In this document: piece by piece, positions 1-10,606 of the stretch
How the letters are laid out: each line of letters starts with the position of its first letter
How positions within the stretch are numbered: position 1 is the first letter of the stretch
Source: Saxidomus purpurata
Taxonomy: Eukaryota > Mollusca > Bivalvia > Venerida > Veneridae
Assembly (NCBI GenBank): GCA_022818135.1
Contig: JAFMSR010000006.1
Span: forward strand, 34,388,997-34,452,996
Direction of reading: 5' to 3'
DNA length: 64,000 nucleotides
Position numbers and translations under genes: made by a program
Notes under the pieces: generated by a model
The model's input: the letters and a program-made list of their open reading frames with translations, nothing else
What the model was told of the DNA's origin: nothing
The model's database searches: none

Positions 1-118
1 TTACGTACAATGTTTCAATACTAAGTGAGTAGCATAATATTTTACTGTGAAGGGAGTATCTAATTGAACAAACTGTTTTGATGTGGGTAATTTTTCCAAA
101 CATGAATACATACAAAAG

Positions 119-628
119 TACAGTCAAACTTGTATTAAGAGACCGCCCAAGGGAAAGGCCAAAACCGGTCGCTTAATAAAATGGTCTCTTAATACAAAGC
201 ATCACCGGAGACGGCAACCATTTCCCATAAAGTCGTACTTATGTCACGTCGTTATTTTCCAAAAATAGCAAAATAGTTTGTACTTGAAAGTACCGAAAGT
301 CGATAAATACCCGACAATTAACACATGCGGACATAAAGATGGACGATAATCCTTACAAGATTTGAAATCTCCGTGCCAAATTGGGGCGTTAAATGTAACT
401 TTGAAGCGGTCAGTTTCCATAGAAATGATATGTTTGCACATAAATGGTCGCCTACTACGAGCAAAAGACCAATTATTTGTCGCTAATTACTGGTCGCTAG
501 TCGCGTTAGACAAAATTCGCTTAATGCAATAGCAAAACTGTGTAAACACGCTCGGGGGGGATTCCAAAGCGGTCGCTTAAGACAAAGGTCGCTTAATACA
601 CATGGTCGCATTGGCAAGTTCGACTGTA
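119..628. mobile_element. TA-flanked MITE, Tc1/pogo-like ends
   Basis: The ends are inverted copies: TACAGTCAAACTTG at 119-132 and CAAGTTCGACTGTA at 615-628, one mismatch in 14. If the outer TA is a target duplication, the element proper begins CAGTC, as in many Tc1/mariner/pogo-group elements. Motifs like GGTCGCTTAATACA recur just inside both ends in opposite orientation. I see no transposase, so this is a non-autonomous element of ~510 bp. Family assignment is inference. Confidence 0.75.
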
Positions 629-958
629 TAATATTTTGCCATTTCATTGTTTTCGGGGAGTCTTCACACTGAAGAGTTCAATATCAATTGCCTCCGCTGC
701 TAATATCACCTGACATGAGATGAGACCACAGTCTCTTGTAAGGAGTTGGATACTAAATATACCTCAATCAGTGGCACAAAATAAAATTTCAAAAGTACAG
801 AATCTTTTTTCTGGGTCATAAATGTTTCTCCATTTTGAACTGATTATATAGTTACATAATTGTCACTTGAACCAATATAGTTGATCCACAGCAACCAAAA
901 ATGTAGGACCAGGCTATTGAAGGCTGTCTGCGCTAAGGCAGGCTTGCCAGACTCTTGT
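629..958. other. no recognisable feature
   Basis: AT-rich DNA downstream of the BEN exon on the minus strand. It could hold the 3' UTR of that gene, but I see no convincing processing signal. Confidence 0.4.
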
Positions 959-1226
959 TTAAATTTGCGTAAAAACAAATTCTATAATTGCTTGCAGCAC
1001 TGTGCCGGGAAGCGCCATTGTTTCATGTGACGAATTATGTGCTGTCCTCTTTCCCATTGCACATGATTTGGCCAATGTCTCCTTGTCATTAAAGCATTCA
1101 AGCAATGCCAATGCCAACTTCCTTGGTCCATTTCCTATAACTAAGGCTGTAGACAGCTTGGCCTGAGTAATATACACATTATGTCCAGTAACAAGCTGCA
1201 CTTTCTTGACTGTGATCATTATTGGG
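959..1226 (-). CDS. BEN-domain protein, terminal exon
   Basis: This minus-strand exon opens right after a good 3' splice site (pyrimidine tract then TTTTTGCAG, ending at 1227) and ends in a stop at 959-961. Its ~88 codons carry a BEN pattern: KKVQLVTGHNVYITQAKL, then a KLALALLECFNDKETLAKSC helix region, a GKR turn, and ALPGTVLQAIIEFVF at the C-terminus. BEN domains bind DNA or mediate protein contacts in chromatin repressors such as NACC, BEND and Insensitive proteins. The exon needs two nucleotides from the preceding exon to complete its first codon. No adjacent upstream exon is visible. The coiled-coil exons at 31129-33916 on the same strand are a candidate N-terminal part, with transposons filling the intron between them. 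It could also be an isolated exon of another BEN gene. Confidence 0.7.
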
Positions 1227-1596
1227 CTGCAAAAATACCAAATAACAGAGAGGTGTCATAAAATACATTATTAGTATCTGCAAAAGTTAAGTTCAATGCG
1301 TTTTGATAACATACACATAGTGAATATGTCCCCACTTTTTTTTCACACATTTGATAAATATTTTGTCTTGTAATATTATTCTATATAACTAAAATATTTT
1401 GCTGTTTGCTTCTAAAGCCTTGTTGCACTGTCAGTTACCATGGTATCAACTGGCGAAGAACATGGTACAGTTTGTTCTGTTTTGACAAACAAGCACTGAG
1501 GTAGTTTTTGGTGGTTTTGCTCAAACTTAGTTCGAAAGTCTGCCCTTGTTGTTGAGTGTTAAACGTCGACTTCAAATCACTGTAACCTCTCATAGT
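1227..1596 (-). other. intron sequence upstream of BEN exon
   Basis: AT-rich DNA ending at the TTAA where the next transposon is inserted. No coding potential seen. Confidence 0.5.
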
Positions 1597-2197
1597 TTAA
1601 GGTGGGTCAGTACCTTTCGTTGCCGAAATTAAAAGTTGTCATATTTGTTTAAAATTTGAAACATGGGTACATCATGTCAACATACGTTGCATGGTAACGT
1701 TTTCGTTACTGTGACGTCACATGACGTCATTTGACAACGCCCTCTAGCGGCACGGTACCAGAAACAACCCGTCATATGATAATTGCTATATTTTGTTGTC
1801 ATTTTTGGACCGATATTCATATTCTAAATTGTGTTGTAATGCTTTAAAGTTTTTCTTTCAATCCATGTGTATAAAATTTTAATTTTGTAAACAACTGATA
1901 TCGCAATCCCGCCGAAAACGTCAAAAAGACGTCATAAACGTCAACATTTCACTCCACAAATTTTCGCTTTTAGAAAAATTGCAAAAAAACTAGACGGTGA
2001 AAGGTTTTTAAATTTTAACAGTGTATTATTTAAGAAATCTTCAACTCAATAATTGAATAAAAAGAAAGTGTGTTCGACTTAGATTTTTCAGTACGCGCTC
2101 TTGAATAATGTCTCTGTAACGTGAAAAAGTTATAACGTTGCTAGGAACGTCAATGCGAAATGATCGTTCATGTAATTAAACTACATGTAACATCATG
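1597..2197 (+). repeat. left terminal inverted repeat (601 bp)
   Basis: Inverted copy of 6764-7364 with equal length and about three substitutions by eye, two of them in a stretch near GTGAAAAAGTTATAAC. It contains a doublet of TGACGTCA palindromes and a CAACGCCCTCTAGCGGC motif. A diverged second copy of its inner motifs (AACGCCCTCTAGTTGCAG ... TTCCGTCATGAAG) follows at ~2228-2275. Confidence 0.9.
1712..1729. promoter_or_regulatory. paired CRE palindromes in left TIR
   Basis: TGACGTCA occurs at 1712-1719 and again at 1722-1729, centres 10 bp apart (one helical turn). This is the CREB/ATF site. The same pair is present in the right TIR at 7232-7249, and a further TGACGTCA lies at 3242-3249, about 30 bp upstream of the first transposase ATG. 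Promoter use is inference. Confidence 0.5.
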
Positions 2198-3279
2198 GTT
2201 TAACCACTTTAAAACTATTTTCATTTAACAACGCCCTCTAGTTGCAGCGTGCTGGAATCATTCCGTCATGAAGTTTTTTATATAACCTTATTGAATCATA
2301 TTTATTTTCTGGCTGTGAATTCTATTAAGTCCATTCGAACTCGTATTTTTCAGAATAGTATCACGTAAACGGTAAAAGGACGGCGTTTGAAAGATGCCGC
2401 TCATTTCAAGACAACATGTCACTGGTCCCTTCTATTTTCTGCGTTTTATTATTATCAAAGTGTCAAACTCCACGCTGAAATGTCAATATGTTCAAATCGG
2501 CCTAATATAGCTACATATTTATCTTTACTTTGAGTATATAGAATGAACTAACCTTAAAAAAAAATTATAACGTTTATTTCACAGCCCCGAGATATAGAAA
2601 ACCATTCTTCAATTTATAACATTTAAATTGATTCTAACTTTATAAAGACCCGCTATTCAATTCTATTGGGTCCCTTCTGTCATTTTTGACTCGAACCCAT
2701 GTCTTTCAGCCTATGCATGCAGCGACTTGCACCACAAAAGATTATACTTCGGGTGAAAATTTGAAGATTTCTGCAAATATAATTTCGATTTAAACAGTTA
2801 TGCCTTTTCCGCTGCTTAAAAAAACTGTGCTAACCAGCGATCATGTGTCGTAACAGGTAACATGTTAACGAATGGGTGTTGTTTACGAAATTTAATAAAA
2901 TTCATTGCATCCTGATTATACCAGAGCCGGTTGAAATAGGTTATACTGTAGTCAGAACTTTGTCAGAAGGAGGTTAGAGCCCGTTGGTCATTTTAACCTT
3001 TCAGGCAGTTTCCCTAACAATCGTTCCATGGAAGAACAAGTACTAGAAAGAAAGAGGGAAAAGGAAGGAAGGAAAGGAAGGGATGAAAGCACATGAGAAA
3101 ATAATGAATAAATAAATAAACATACTGCTGACATTCGAGATACAAATATATTGTGTTTTTTAATAGTGAGCTTTTTTATACTTGCATTATGTTCTGCCAC
3201 CTATCTAAGAAGTTTGCAACGTACATTGAACGTGACGCAAATGACGTCATTAGTATTGAAAACAGATTCCGTTAGAAAT
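2198..3279. other. 5' non-coding part of the TTAA transposon
   Basis: It holds a diverged duplicate of TIR motifs (2228-2275), a tRNA-like relic around 2690-2740 (TGACTCGAACCCATGTC, minus-strand box B) and a purine-rich stretch at 3028-3105 (GAAAGAAAGAGGGAAAAGG type). A 22-codon ORF starts at an ATG at 3028 but leads nowhere. A 5' UTR or first exon of the transposase is possible. Confidence 0.4.
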
Positions 3280-4520
3280 ATGGCTGTCAGAGTGAAGGGA
3301 AAGTTTTCGAGTGTAACAAAACTTAAAAAACAGCACAACTTAAAAATTTCTTCGATCAGTTGTACCACATGTTGTGATGGTGATGAATGTTTTAGACACG
3401 GGAGAAGGGCTTGGTATATTAGTAGATGGACTGAGCGCGTGCCTACATTGCCATAAACGATTGTCTCTGTGTGATATAACAGGAGAAACTATTCAAGGTT
3501 TAGGTTCAATTTTATATATCAAATGTTTCGAATGTGGACTTGAAAGTGCGGTACCAACAGGGAAAAGGCACTCGACGAAGGAAAGTACAACAAAGAGATG
3601 CTTTGACGTGAACACAAAGCTGGCAGCAGGTAGGCCTATACATGTTTCATATTTTTGAATTATTTCGCCCTTTATCTATGTAAGTGAAATTCCCGTGAAT
3701 AAAGAACAATTGAAACTTTGAATAAAAACCACTTCTTGTCAGTGATTGATGGCAGGTTTAACTGTAATTATAACTGCTAGGCTACATGTAAATGTATGGT
3801 GCTCCGTATATAACAAGTTCTCACTGGTTTTACTGTATTATAATTGATGATTGGACTTCATTTTAATGTGTTTTCTTTGTCTTCCAAAGTAGTTTTGAGA
3901 GCTTCATCCCAAAAAACAAAATGTTGAATGCAAAATTGTGAAAAAAAATATTAACGAGCTATTAACACCTGAGACAATTTTTAGGTCTCTTTCATTTATT
4001 ACTTTAGTACAAGCATAGATCTCTGTACACTTTATTTCTATCGCTATCTTCGATTTCAATCAATCTCTTCGTCTTTTATACACAATAGAAAACGTTTTAT
4101 CAAAAGTTGATCAGAAGTAACAAAAGACAAGTTGGTTTTGTTACTAGTAGTACGAATTTATTTTAGTTCGCTTACAACGAAAGCTCCGCAAAACTCTTTC
4201 CAGATGTCATCACACTCGCGAGAGAAAGGCAGCGAATTTTCCATAATTACAACCAATTTACAGCTGGGTGAACTGAGGCACATGTGGCATCAGTGGCTTT
4301 GCCTAAGGATCCGTGTACCTCGTGCTAGGGCTAGGATTCGAATCCGGGACCTCCTATCATGGCCCACAAATTGGTTGCAATTGGTAACATACAATAAAAA
4401 TATACATAAGTCTTTCATGTTTAAACTTGTAGCAATGCTGAACGCTGGAGTGGGTGAGCACCAAGTAAATAATATATTGGCAGAGCTCAATTTACCCTGT
4501 ATCTCCAACAAAACATTGAA
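3280..4520 (+). pseudogene. transposase N-terminal exons, frameshifted, core deleted
   Basis: Two exons. Exon 1 (3280-3629) starts MAVRVKGKFSSVTKLKKQ. It shifts frame once near 3405, then continues LGILVDGLSACLHCHKRLSL ... GLGSILYIKCFECGLESAV ... CFDVNTKLAA. This has the two CxxC pairs and the GLxSxL and FDVN motifs of the Mutator-like transposase N-terminal domain. Donor GTAGGC at 3630 and acceptor TTGTAG at 4432 are in matching phase. Exon 2 (4433-4520) reads AMLNAGVGEHQVNNILAELN, the expected continuation. Its donor GTAGCG (4521) leads after only 50 bp to an acceptor (4570) in a different phase, and the DDE core is absent. A deletion between two introns has therefore fused the halves. The 803-bp intron holds tRNA-like debris around 4290-4375 (GGATTCGAATCCGGGACC). 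Confidence 0.75.
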
Positions 4521-4570
4521 GTAGCGTGAAATAATGTGAACCAAAGTATATCTATGATGTCTGTTTTCAG

Positions 4571-6686
4571 GTTAACGCAAACCATGCTTTATCTCCTGGT
4601 AAATATACAGAAAAGAGGTTTTCTGCGCTTGATGAAAGAAGAAAGAAGAAAGCGACTCTCCAAAATTCTGTAAATTTTAAAAGAAGGCGTTTTGAATTAA
4701 AAGAGGAAAGAAAAACAGAAGATATCAAGATGCAGATAACAGAAGGAACGACTTATCAAACAGGAATAGAAACTGATTCAAGTGTTGACGATTCTGCGCT
4801 CGAAGAAATTCCGTATCCTCTTCTGCCACCACAAGAAATACGGGTTAATCTTTCAGACGCCACAGCGATTATATTCGACATTGAAACTACAGGATTTGGT
4901 ATGTCCACACTATTTCATAGTAATGTGCAATCTCCCCATCAGAGCGTAATACTTTATATTGTAAAGTCTGGTGACAAAAACATATCAACAGAAAACAATT
5001 ATATTTTCATGCTAGTTGTGTACATTTAAACAGTGTATGCTATGATAGTACGTGAAACAAAATACGCATGTCATCTTTTAGTTTGTCTAATCGACAGTCT
5101 TTGGTATGAACCCGCGACTTCCTTAACTTTTTTTAGTTTATAAAAATTGCTACACATGTAACTAATACTGGATCACGCTCGTTGGCACATATGGTCGAAT
5201 TGTTGTGGAGGAAACCGGAGCACTCGCAGAAAACCACATTGACCGGCTTGGTGACCACATAACAATCATACATGCCGACACCATGTATCGAACCCGGGTC
5301 GCAGCGGTTGGAAGCCAGCACTCGATCCACTGAGCTAGCTGGACAAACGGCTAATTTCCTTAAGCCATGTACCATTAGGATATCGATAACGTTCTGTAAA
5401 TACTTCTAACACGGATATGTCTTAGAGTTGAATCCATTTTCATGATATAAAACGTCTGAATGTTTTAACATATTCAATAATGAAAATACTCATGTAATCT
5501 TCTATGATCATTTTAAAGAGCAAATATCAACAGTTTTTACGGCGCTGTAATGGCAAATGATTGTCCCGGGAAATAAGTTATTTACATAGTACTGCCTCAT
5601 TACGTTAGCGCATGCGTATTTCGTACAGCGCCTACTTATTTCCCGGGACAATTATTTACCGTTACAGAGCCCGTAAACTGACATGCGATACACTTTTTTA
5701 TTTCGAAATTACGAAATACATGTTGTAAAAAAGGACTAACATTTCGTAAAAACGAAATAATATTTTGTTAAGACGAAATAACATATTTCAGTATTTGAAA
5801 TAAGAAAAATGTATCATAATTATGTCAATCTAAGGGCACCGTAGGCTATTCCATTTGCCAATATTTATCGGAAACAAATTATATGTACGTGTTACTATAT
5901 TTCTACTTTTCAGCTACTGATTGCGACATTATCCAAATAGCAGCAAAAAATCAAGACTCAGACGATATTTTCAATGTGTTTATTTATCCAGCCGGCGGGA
6001 TAATTCCCAGTAAAATAACAAGTCTGACTGGAATGGAAGTACATGGCTCAAACATGTACATGAATTTTGAGCATGTACCATCAGTGAATATTGGTTGTGC
6101 ATTAGGGATGTTCTTTGATTGGCTGGAACAATTTGGTAACGTACTTTTACTTGCCCATAATGCTAGGTTTGACGCACGTATGTTTGTGAATGCGTGTATC
6201 AAACATGGATACACATATAGATGTAGCATGATATCAGCATTTGTTGATACACAGGGCCTACTGAAAAAGGTGTTTCCTGGTCGTGGGCCTAAAGGTTACA
6301 GTCAGTCGGTACTAGTGAAAGACCTTCTAGGCGTTTCTTACTCTGAACATAACGCAACGGAGGATGTGGAGGCACTGTCAAAACTTGTACGTCTGCTACC
6401 AGAAACTGCCAGCATAGAAGGAAACACTTTTATAGTTCAAACAGTAATTTACAATTTACAACGTTTAAAAAATGAAAAAATGTTTATTGCTTCATATGAT
6501 GTGCTCATCAAACAAAAGTGGCTTAGCAAAAGACAAGCAGGCGTTCTATCAGGAAAAGGTTTTAATCTACAACATCTTAAACTCATATATTCGAGAAATG
6601 GTGAAAAGGGTTTAAAACAACTATTAGGAGACAACAGTCGAAGAAATAGTAAGCTTGTAGAGTATTTTGCTGCAATGTATAAATAA
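4571..6686 (+). CDS. transposase C-terminal region fused to a DEDDh exonuclease
   Basis: Two exons, 4571-4898 and 5914-6686, join cleanly (donor G|GTATGT, acceptor TTTTCAG, phase 1) to give ~366 codons ending in TAA. The first ~85 residues are basic and charged (SPGKYTEKRF, FKRRRFELKEERK, EGTTYQTGIETD), resembling the tail of Mutator-like transposases. The rest is a DnaQ-type 3'-5' exonuclease. ExoI is FDIETTGF (Asp, Glu), ExoII is LLAHNARFDARMF (Asp), and ExoIII is EHNATEDVEAL (His ... Asp). All five DEDDh residues are present. A ~100-residue C-terminal extension (KWLSKRQAGVLSGKGFN, LKLIYSRNGEKGLKQLL) follows. Related exonuclease domains occur in PML exon 9. A separate ATG at 4730 could start a protein lacking most of the transposase tail. 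No stop or frameshift interrupts it. Substrate is unknown; trimming transposon ends or processing DNA intermediates is speculation. Confidence 0.8.
5150..5350 (-). mobile_element. tRNA-derived SINE
   Basis: Read on the minus strand it begins GTCCAGCTAGCTCAGTGG (box A-like), followed ~50 nt later by CCCGGGTTCGATAC (box B-like). A body containing GTGCTCCGGTTTCCTCCAC follows, a motif found in several animal SINE cores. It lies in the intron between the two exonuclease exons. Exact ends are uncertain. Confidence 0.65.
5531..5680. mobile_element. 150-bp palindromic MITE or foldback
   Basis: The outer ~48 bp are inverted: CAGTTTTTACGGCGCTGTAA ... TTGTCCCGGGAAATAAGT on the left and its near-complement ending CCGTAAACTG on the right. 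The whole unit would fold into one hairpin. It sits in the exonuclease intron. No clear target duplication. Confidence 0.65.
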
Positions 6687-6763
6687 TACATTACCAATAC
6701 AAAATGTCTTGTGTTATCTTTTAAGATATACGAGTTAGACAGCAGTAAAATAATTTTAAAAGA

Positions 6764-7364
6764 CATGATGTTACATGTAGTTTAATTACATGAACGATCA
6801 TTTCGCATTGACGTTCCTAGCAACGTTATCACCTTTTCACGTTACAGAGACATTATTCAAGAGCGCGTACTGAAAAATCTAAGTCGAACACACTTTCTTT
6901 TTATTCAATTATTGAGTTGAAGATTTCTTAAATAATACACCGTTAAAATTTAAAAACCTTTCACCGTCTAGTTTTTTTGCAATTTTTCTAAAAGCGAAAA
7001 TTTGTGGAGTGAAATGTTGACGTTTATGACGTCTTTTTGACGTTTTCGGCGGGATTGCGATATCAGTTGTTTACAAAATTAAAATTTTATACACATGGAT
7101 TGAAAGAAAAACTTTAAAGCATTACAACACAATTTAGAATATGAATATCGGTCCAAAAATGACAACAAAATATAGCAATTATCATATGACGGGTTGTTTC
7201 TGGTACCGTGCCGCTAGAGGGCGTTGTCAAATGACGTCATGTGACGTCACAGTAACGAAAACGTTACCATGCAACGTATGTTGACATGATGTACCCATGT
7301 TTCAAATTTTAAACAAATATGACAACTTTTAATTTCGGCAACGAAAGGTACTGACCCACCTTAA
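6764..7364 (-). repeat. right terminal inverted repeat (601 bp)
   Basis: Inverted counterpart of 1597-2197. It starts 78 bp after the exonuclease stop codon. The CRE pair is at 7232-7239 and 7242-7249, and the CCGCTAGAGGGCG motif at 7211-7223. Confidence 0.9.
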
Positions 7365-8122
7365 GGGACATGGTTTCGCACCCTGCTTATTCTGACCATG
7401 TCTCTTTATGTAAGAAAGTTGGCAGTGTTTTACACAGGATAGGAATCTAGTACTGGTTCTACCCAGGACCATTGTAAAGTAAACTGCCTGCCTGTTAAAA
7501 CTACCAAAAACAAACGGTCAGAACGGGCATCTTTTTTCTACAACAACAACGACAACACAGCACTGGCGTATGATTAACTTGATCTATCAAAATCATACAT
7601 AGAATTATCTTTTATGTTTGTAATTGTTAATAAGCCTTCAATCTAATCAAATCGATTTCAGCCAAAACATGTTTTCTGCAATTGTACTACAGTTGATAAA
7701 CGTTATTAAGAAAGTGACATGAGCCCTGTTGTGTAAAACAAACTTTGGCATTTGCAAGATCTGCGATCTGATTTCAATGCATAATGTATTTACTTACCAT
7801 TTTATACATATTTACCAGTAATTTCATATCAAAGACCTACATGTCAGAACAGATATGAATTCAGTGGAAGATAACATTTGTGACACTTCTCACAAGTATT
7901 TTAAGCAATATAAAAAGTTACAAAATGTATATGAAAAATCTAAGAAGAAAACCAAGTTGTTCTCAAAGTAGAGTTTGTATGATTTTTGGTGTTGTTGCTA
8001 CATATTTGTGCAACATGCCCCATAAAGGAAAATTCCTCTATTGTGTGTTATTACAGATCCTTCATCACACTATTTGATCACAACATTAAAAGTTATTTTA
8101 ATTTGTGTTGATTATCCTAGAA
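7365..8122. other. no recognisable feature
   Basis: AT-rich intergenic or intronic DNA. Open frames here are short and without family signal. Confidence 0.4.
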
Positions 8123-8197
8123 TTATTGGTCTTTTGGTTCGGTGTTCTGGACTTTTGGTTTGGTCTTCTGTTTCCTTTTCCTAGATGGCACTAAAAT
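8123..8197 (-). CDS. possible terminal exon with basic tail
   Basis: On the minus strand a strong acceptor (TTGGTTTTATTGCAG, ending at 8198) is followed by about 24 codons rich in Lys/Arg (VPSRKRKQKTKPKVQ) and a TAA at 8123-8125. The basic stretch resembles a nuclear localisation signal. No partner exon can be assigned. It may belong to one of the transposon genes upstream on this strand, or be chance. Confidence 0.3.
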   Translation of the reverse strand: MLVPSRKRKQKTKPKVQNTEPKDQ

Positions 8198-9734
8198 CTG
8201 CAATAAAACCAAGCAAAAAGCAGTTACATATAAACACTTCTTTATATGACTTTCTGTTAAAAATACCATAATAATTCGATTTTGACTACATTTCCTGTTA
8301 TTCGCAGTGTGATATTTGACCTTGTTTTGCTGGAGTGGTTAATGCAAACCCTTAACATAATTGTTTTTCTATTTAAAACAACTCTTTAATTCAAATTTTC
8401 GGCAATATTGCCTTTTTCAAGAAATTTGTCTACACTTTTTAAATTCACATGTTGATCATATTCATGACAAGCTTAGAAATGAAAAAAACAACAAAACGTC
8501 AGGAAATGACGTCACGTCCTAATGACGTCATATACACTAAGCGTCCAAATGACGTTTCCCGTACTTTCAGGTAAGAGTCCAATCACATGAAGAATACACT
8601 TAAAAAACTAGAATTCAGTTGAAATTAAACCGAAATCTATTTTAGTTGATATATAGTCCTGTCTTGAATGCACTATCTTAACATAATTGTTATGTATGCA
8701 TATGTCTTGGACAGTATGGTATCATCCAGACTGTGGGCGCTTACTAAACCAATTATTTAGGGTCAAGACAATTGTGAAGAATAAGTGGACTATTTCTGAT
8801 AAAACAATTTAATGTTTCATCACATTTCATTGTTTTCTTCGAAACACCAGGGTCACAAAAATTTGTAACAAGTGAAAAATTGGAGATACTTGTTTTCAGA
8901 TAAGCTAGGTACATTGTACAATGTAATTATTTTGAAAAGCTTTTATTGAAGAAAATTTAGCAATTCATCATAGTAATAATTGTGACCAATGGTTGACTAC
9001 ATGAATCACAAATTCCTGCAAAGTTTAATGATAAACCAGCAAAGCTTTTTGGTGAAGACGCACAGGCAAGATTTTCTGTTTTCAGGTCTCCGTAACCTTG
9101 ATCTTTTAACTAGTGACCCCAAATTATTATAGGCATGACTAGACTTCATACTTATTCTTCCTGCAAAGTTTTACGAATATCATGAAAGTGGTATGAAAGA
9201 AGTTGTCATGACAAACTTTGTAACAGACAGACTGACAAACAGCACAAAGTCAAAATATCTCCACACCACTTCATGGTGAAAGACATGAATATTTGAATGA
9301 GGACTGACATAAAAGACATGTGAATGATCTATTTTAAACATTACCTGATGACCATCTAGCTCTTTATGTAGCATTTCTGTCAGATATGGTTTTACTTTAT
9401 CCTAGTCAGGCCTACTTACCAATTTTATACATTCAAGCTAAGTTAAATTTGAGCAAGATCCACACTGCTTCATTTGCTGCTTAGTCTTGAAGGTTTGTTT
9501 TGTTTGTTTGGATGTTGTGTTTTCCATCTATGAAACGCTGTCACCACCAAAACTGACTGTCTGTCATGTGTAATTTGTGCTTTTAAGAATATTGTCTCTG
9601 AGTGACTGGGTAATAATTTTGCCAAATTCTGGAGGAAAAAGGATTTTTGGAGAACTGCTTGTAAGATTGTTTAAGATGGGATTTTATTATAATGGCCATC
9701 TCAACTCAATGATTTGAACTGAAATATGATGTTG
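8198..9734. other. non-coding, with a CRE cluster
   Basis: TGACGTCA occurs at 8507-8514 and 8523-8530, with a third half-like ATGACGTTT near 8550. Otherwise AT-rich DNA without coding signal. Confidence 0.4.
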
Positions 9735-10065
9735 TCAGATATTTGAAGAACTTGAAATGTAGAGGCTTTGAATGGTTGCCACAGCGTTGATACAAGGCTC
9801 CAACCACTGCCATACATCGTACAATCCTTGTCTTTGTACAGCATTTGGCAGCAAATGAAGCAATGACAGTAGTGTCTCAGCGTCATATTTTCGCAGATCA
9901 GCAATGTTAGAGAATTTGGCATCGATGTCTTCATGTGTATGACCAACCTTATTATTTTTTGTAACTCTCCTGCTCTCGACCTTCATAATGTTCTGAATTT
10001 TCTTGGTGTTATTATATTTAACATGACCTGAACCTCCTCCTATATATAACATTAGACTTTATAAT
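9735..10065 (-). pseudogene. DUF7869-like transposon gene fragment
   Basis: About 105 codons on the minus strand include KVGHTHEDIDAKFSNIADL followed by YDAETLLSLLHLLPN and a WQWLEPCI segment. The GHTHEDID...F signature and spacing are those I associate with DUF7869-type proteins, a family linked to mobile elements in invertebrates. Neighbouring domains are missing, so this is a fragment. Assignment is from motif memory. Confidence 0.5.
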
Positions 10066-10136
10066 TAAGTGGTAATCCATTCAACATTCATCATGAGCAA
10101 AAGTAAACAATTAATTGACAACAAATCTATACACAC

Positions 10137-10352
10137 CTCCAGTCTGTCTCCAATAATGGCTGCATGTACCATGTTGTTGAAAGTTTATCTTCAATCTTTG
10201 GAAGGTTTGAAATTATTGTATTAGACAACCCCCAAAGTTGATCCCACCTGGTGATCTGCTTCATTGTCTTCAATGACCTTTCATCCAGCTTATCTACATG
10301 ATGACAAATAGTTGTGATTTTAAGCTCACCTGGCACACCGTGACTTAAGAGG
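10137..10352 (-). CDS. exon-like ORF, unrecognised
   Basis: A minus-strand open segment lies between an acceptor (TATCTCCTACAG ending at 10353) and a donor (GGAG|GTGTGT at 10136). It reads LLSHGVPGELKITTICHH ... ITRWDQLWGLSNTIISNL ... LLETDWR. I do not recognise the family. It lies between the YqaJ fossil and the DUF7869-like fragment on the same strand, so it may be part of the same dead element. Confidence 0.35.
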
Positions 10353-10606
10353 CTGTAGGAGATATAGGTTTAGATGACAAAATATATTTGATGAAGCTGT
10401 TATATATCACATGTGGCCGCAATTTGTATCAGATCACATAATTTATGTAAAGAGGTTGTTTCAATATCACAGAAAACTGTTTAACAGTCTGCTGTACTGT
10501 TGATTTGTTCCTTGACAGGACACACAGTGGCTGAAGGAATTTCAACAAAATCACTTACAGAAGTTGTAGCTACAGCAGTTTTATACGTCACACCCCCTCT
10601 CAGTTT

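Larger units (their letters stand above)
1597..7364 (+). mobile_element. TTAA-flanked DNA transposon with long TIRs and a DEDDh exonuclease
   Basis: A 5.77 kb unit is bounded by 601-bp inverted repeats and by TTAA on both sides (TTAAGGTGGGTCAGTACC at the left, its complement at the right). A TTAA target is the habit of the Kolobok and piggyBac groups. The zinc-binding N-terminal piece of its protein matches the Mutator-like transposase domain found in many invertebrate transposons, so a Kolobok-like element is my best guess. Inside are exons of a transposase lacking its catalytic core and a complete exonuclease ORF, all on the plus strand. A SINE and a 150-bp palindromic element sit in its largest intron. 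By eye the two TIRs differ at only about three positions, so the insertion looks young. The copy is probably not autonomous because the transposase core is missing. Confidence 0.85.

Noticed and set aside
3151..3279. Membrane-protein-like start MCFLIVSFFILALC
   Set aside because: Open frame upstream of the first family-like residues; the domain match starts at the ATG at 3280, so this is 5' non-coding sequence.
4132..4432. N-terminal extension of the second transposase exon (from an ATG-like start at 4132)
   Set aside because: The segment before 4433 is intron with tRNA-like debris; the AG at 4431-4432 gives an exact phase match to the upstream exon.
5270..5350. tRNA gene on the minus strand
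   Set aside because: Box A and box B are followed by a SINE body and no proper acceptor stem closes it.
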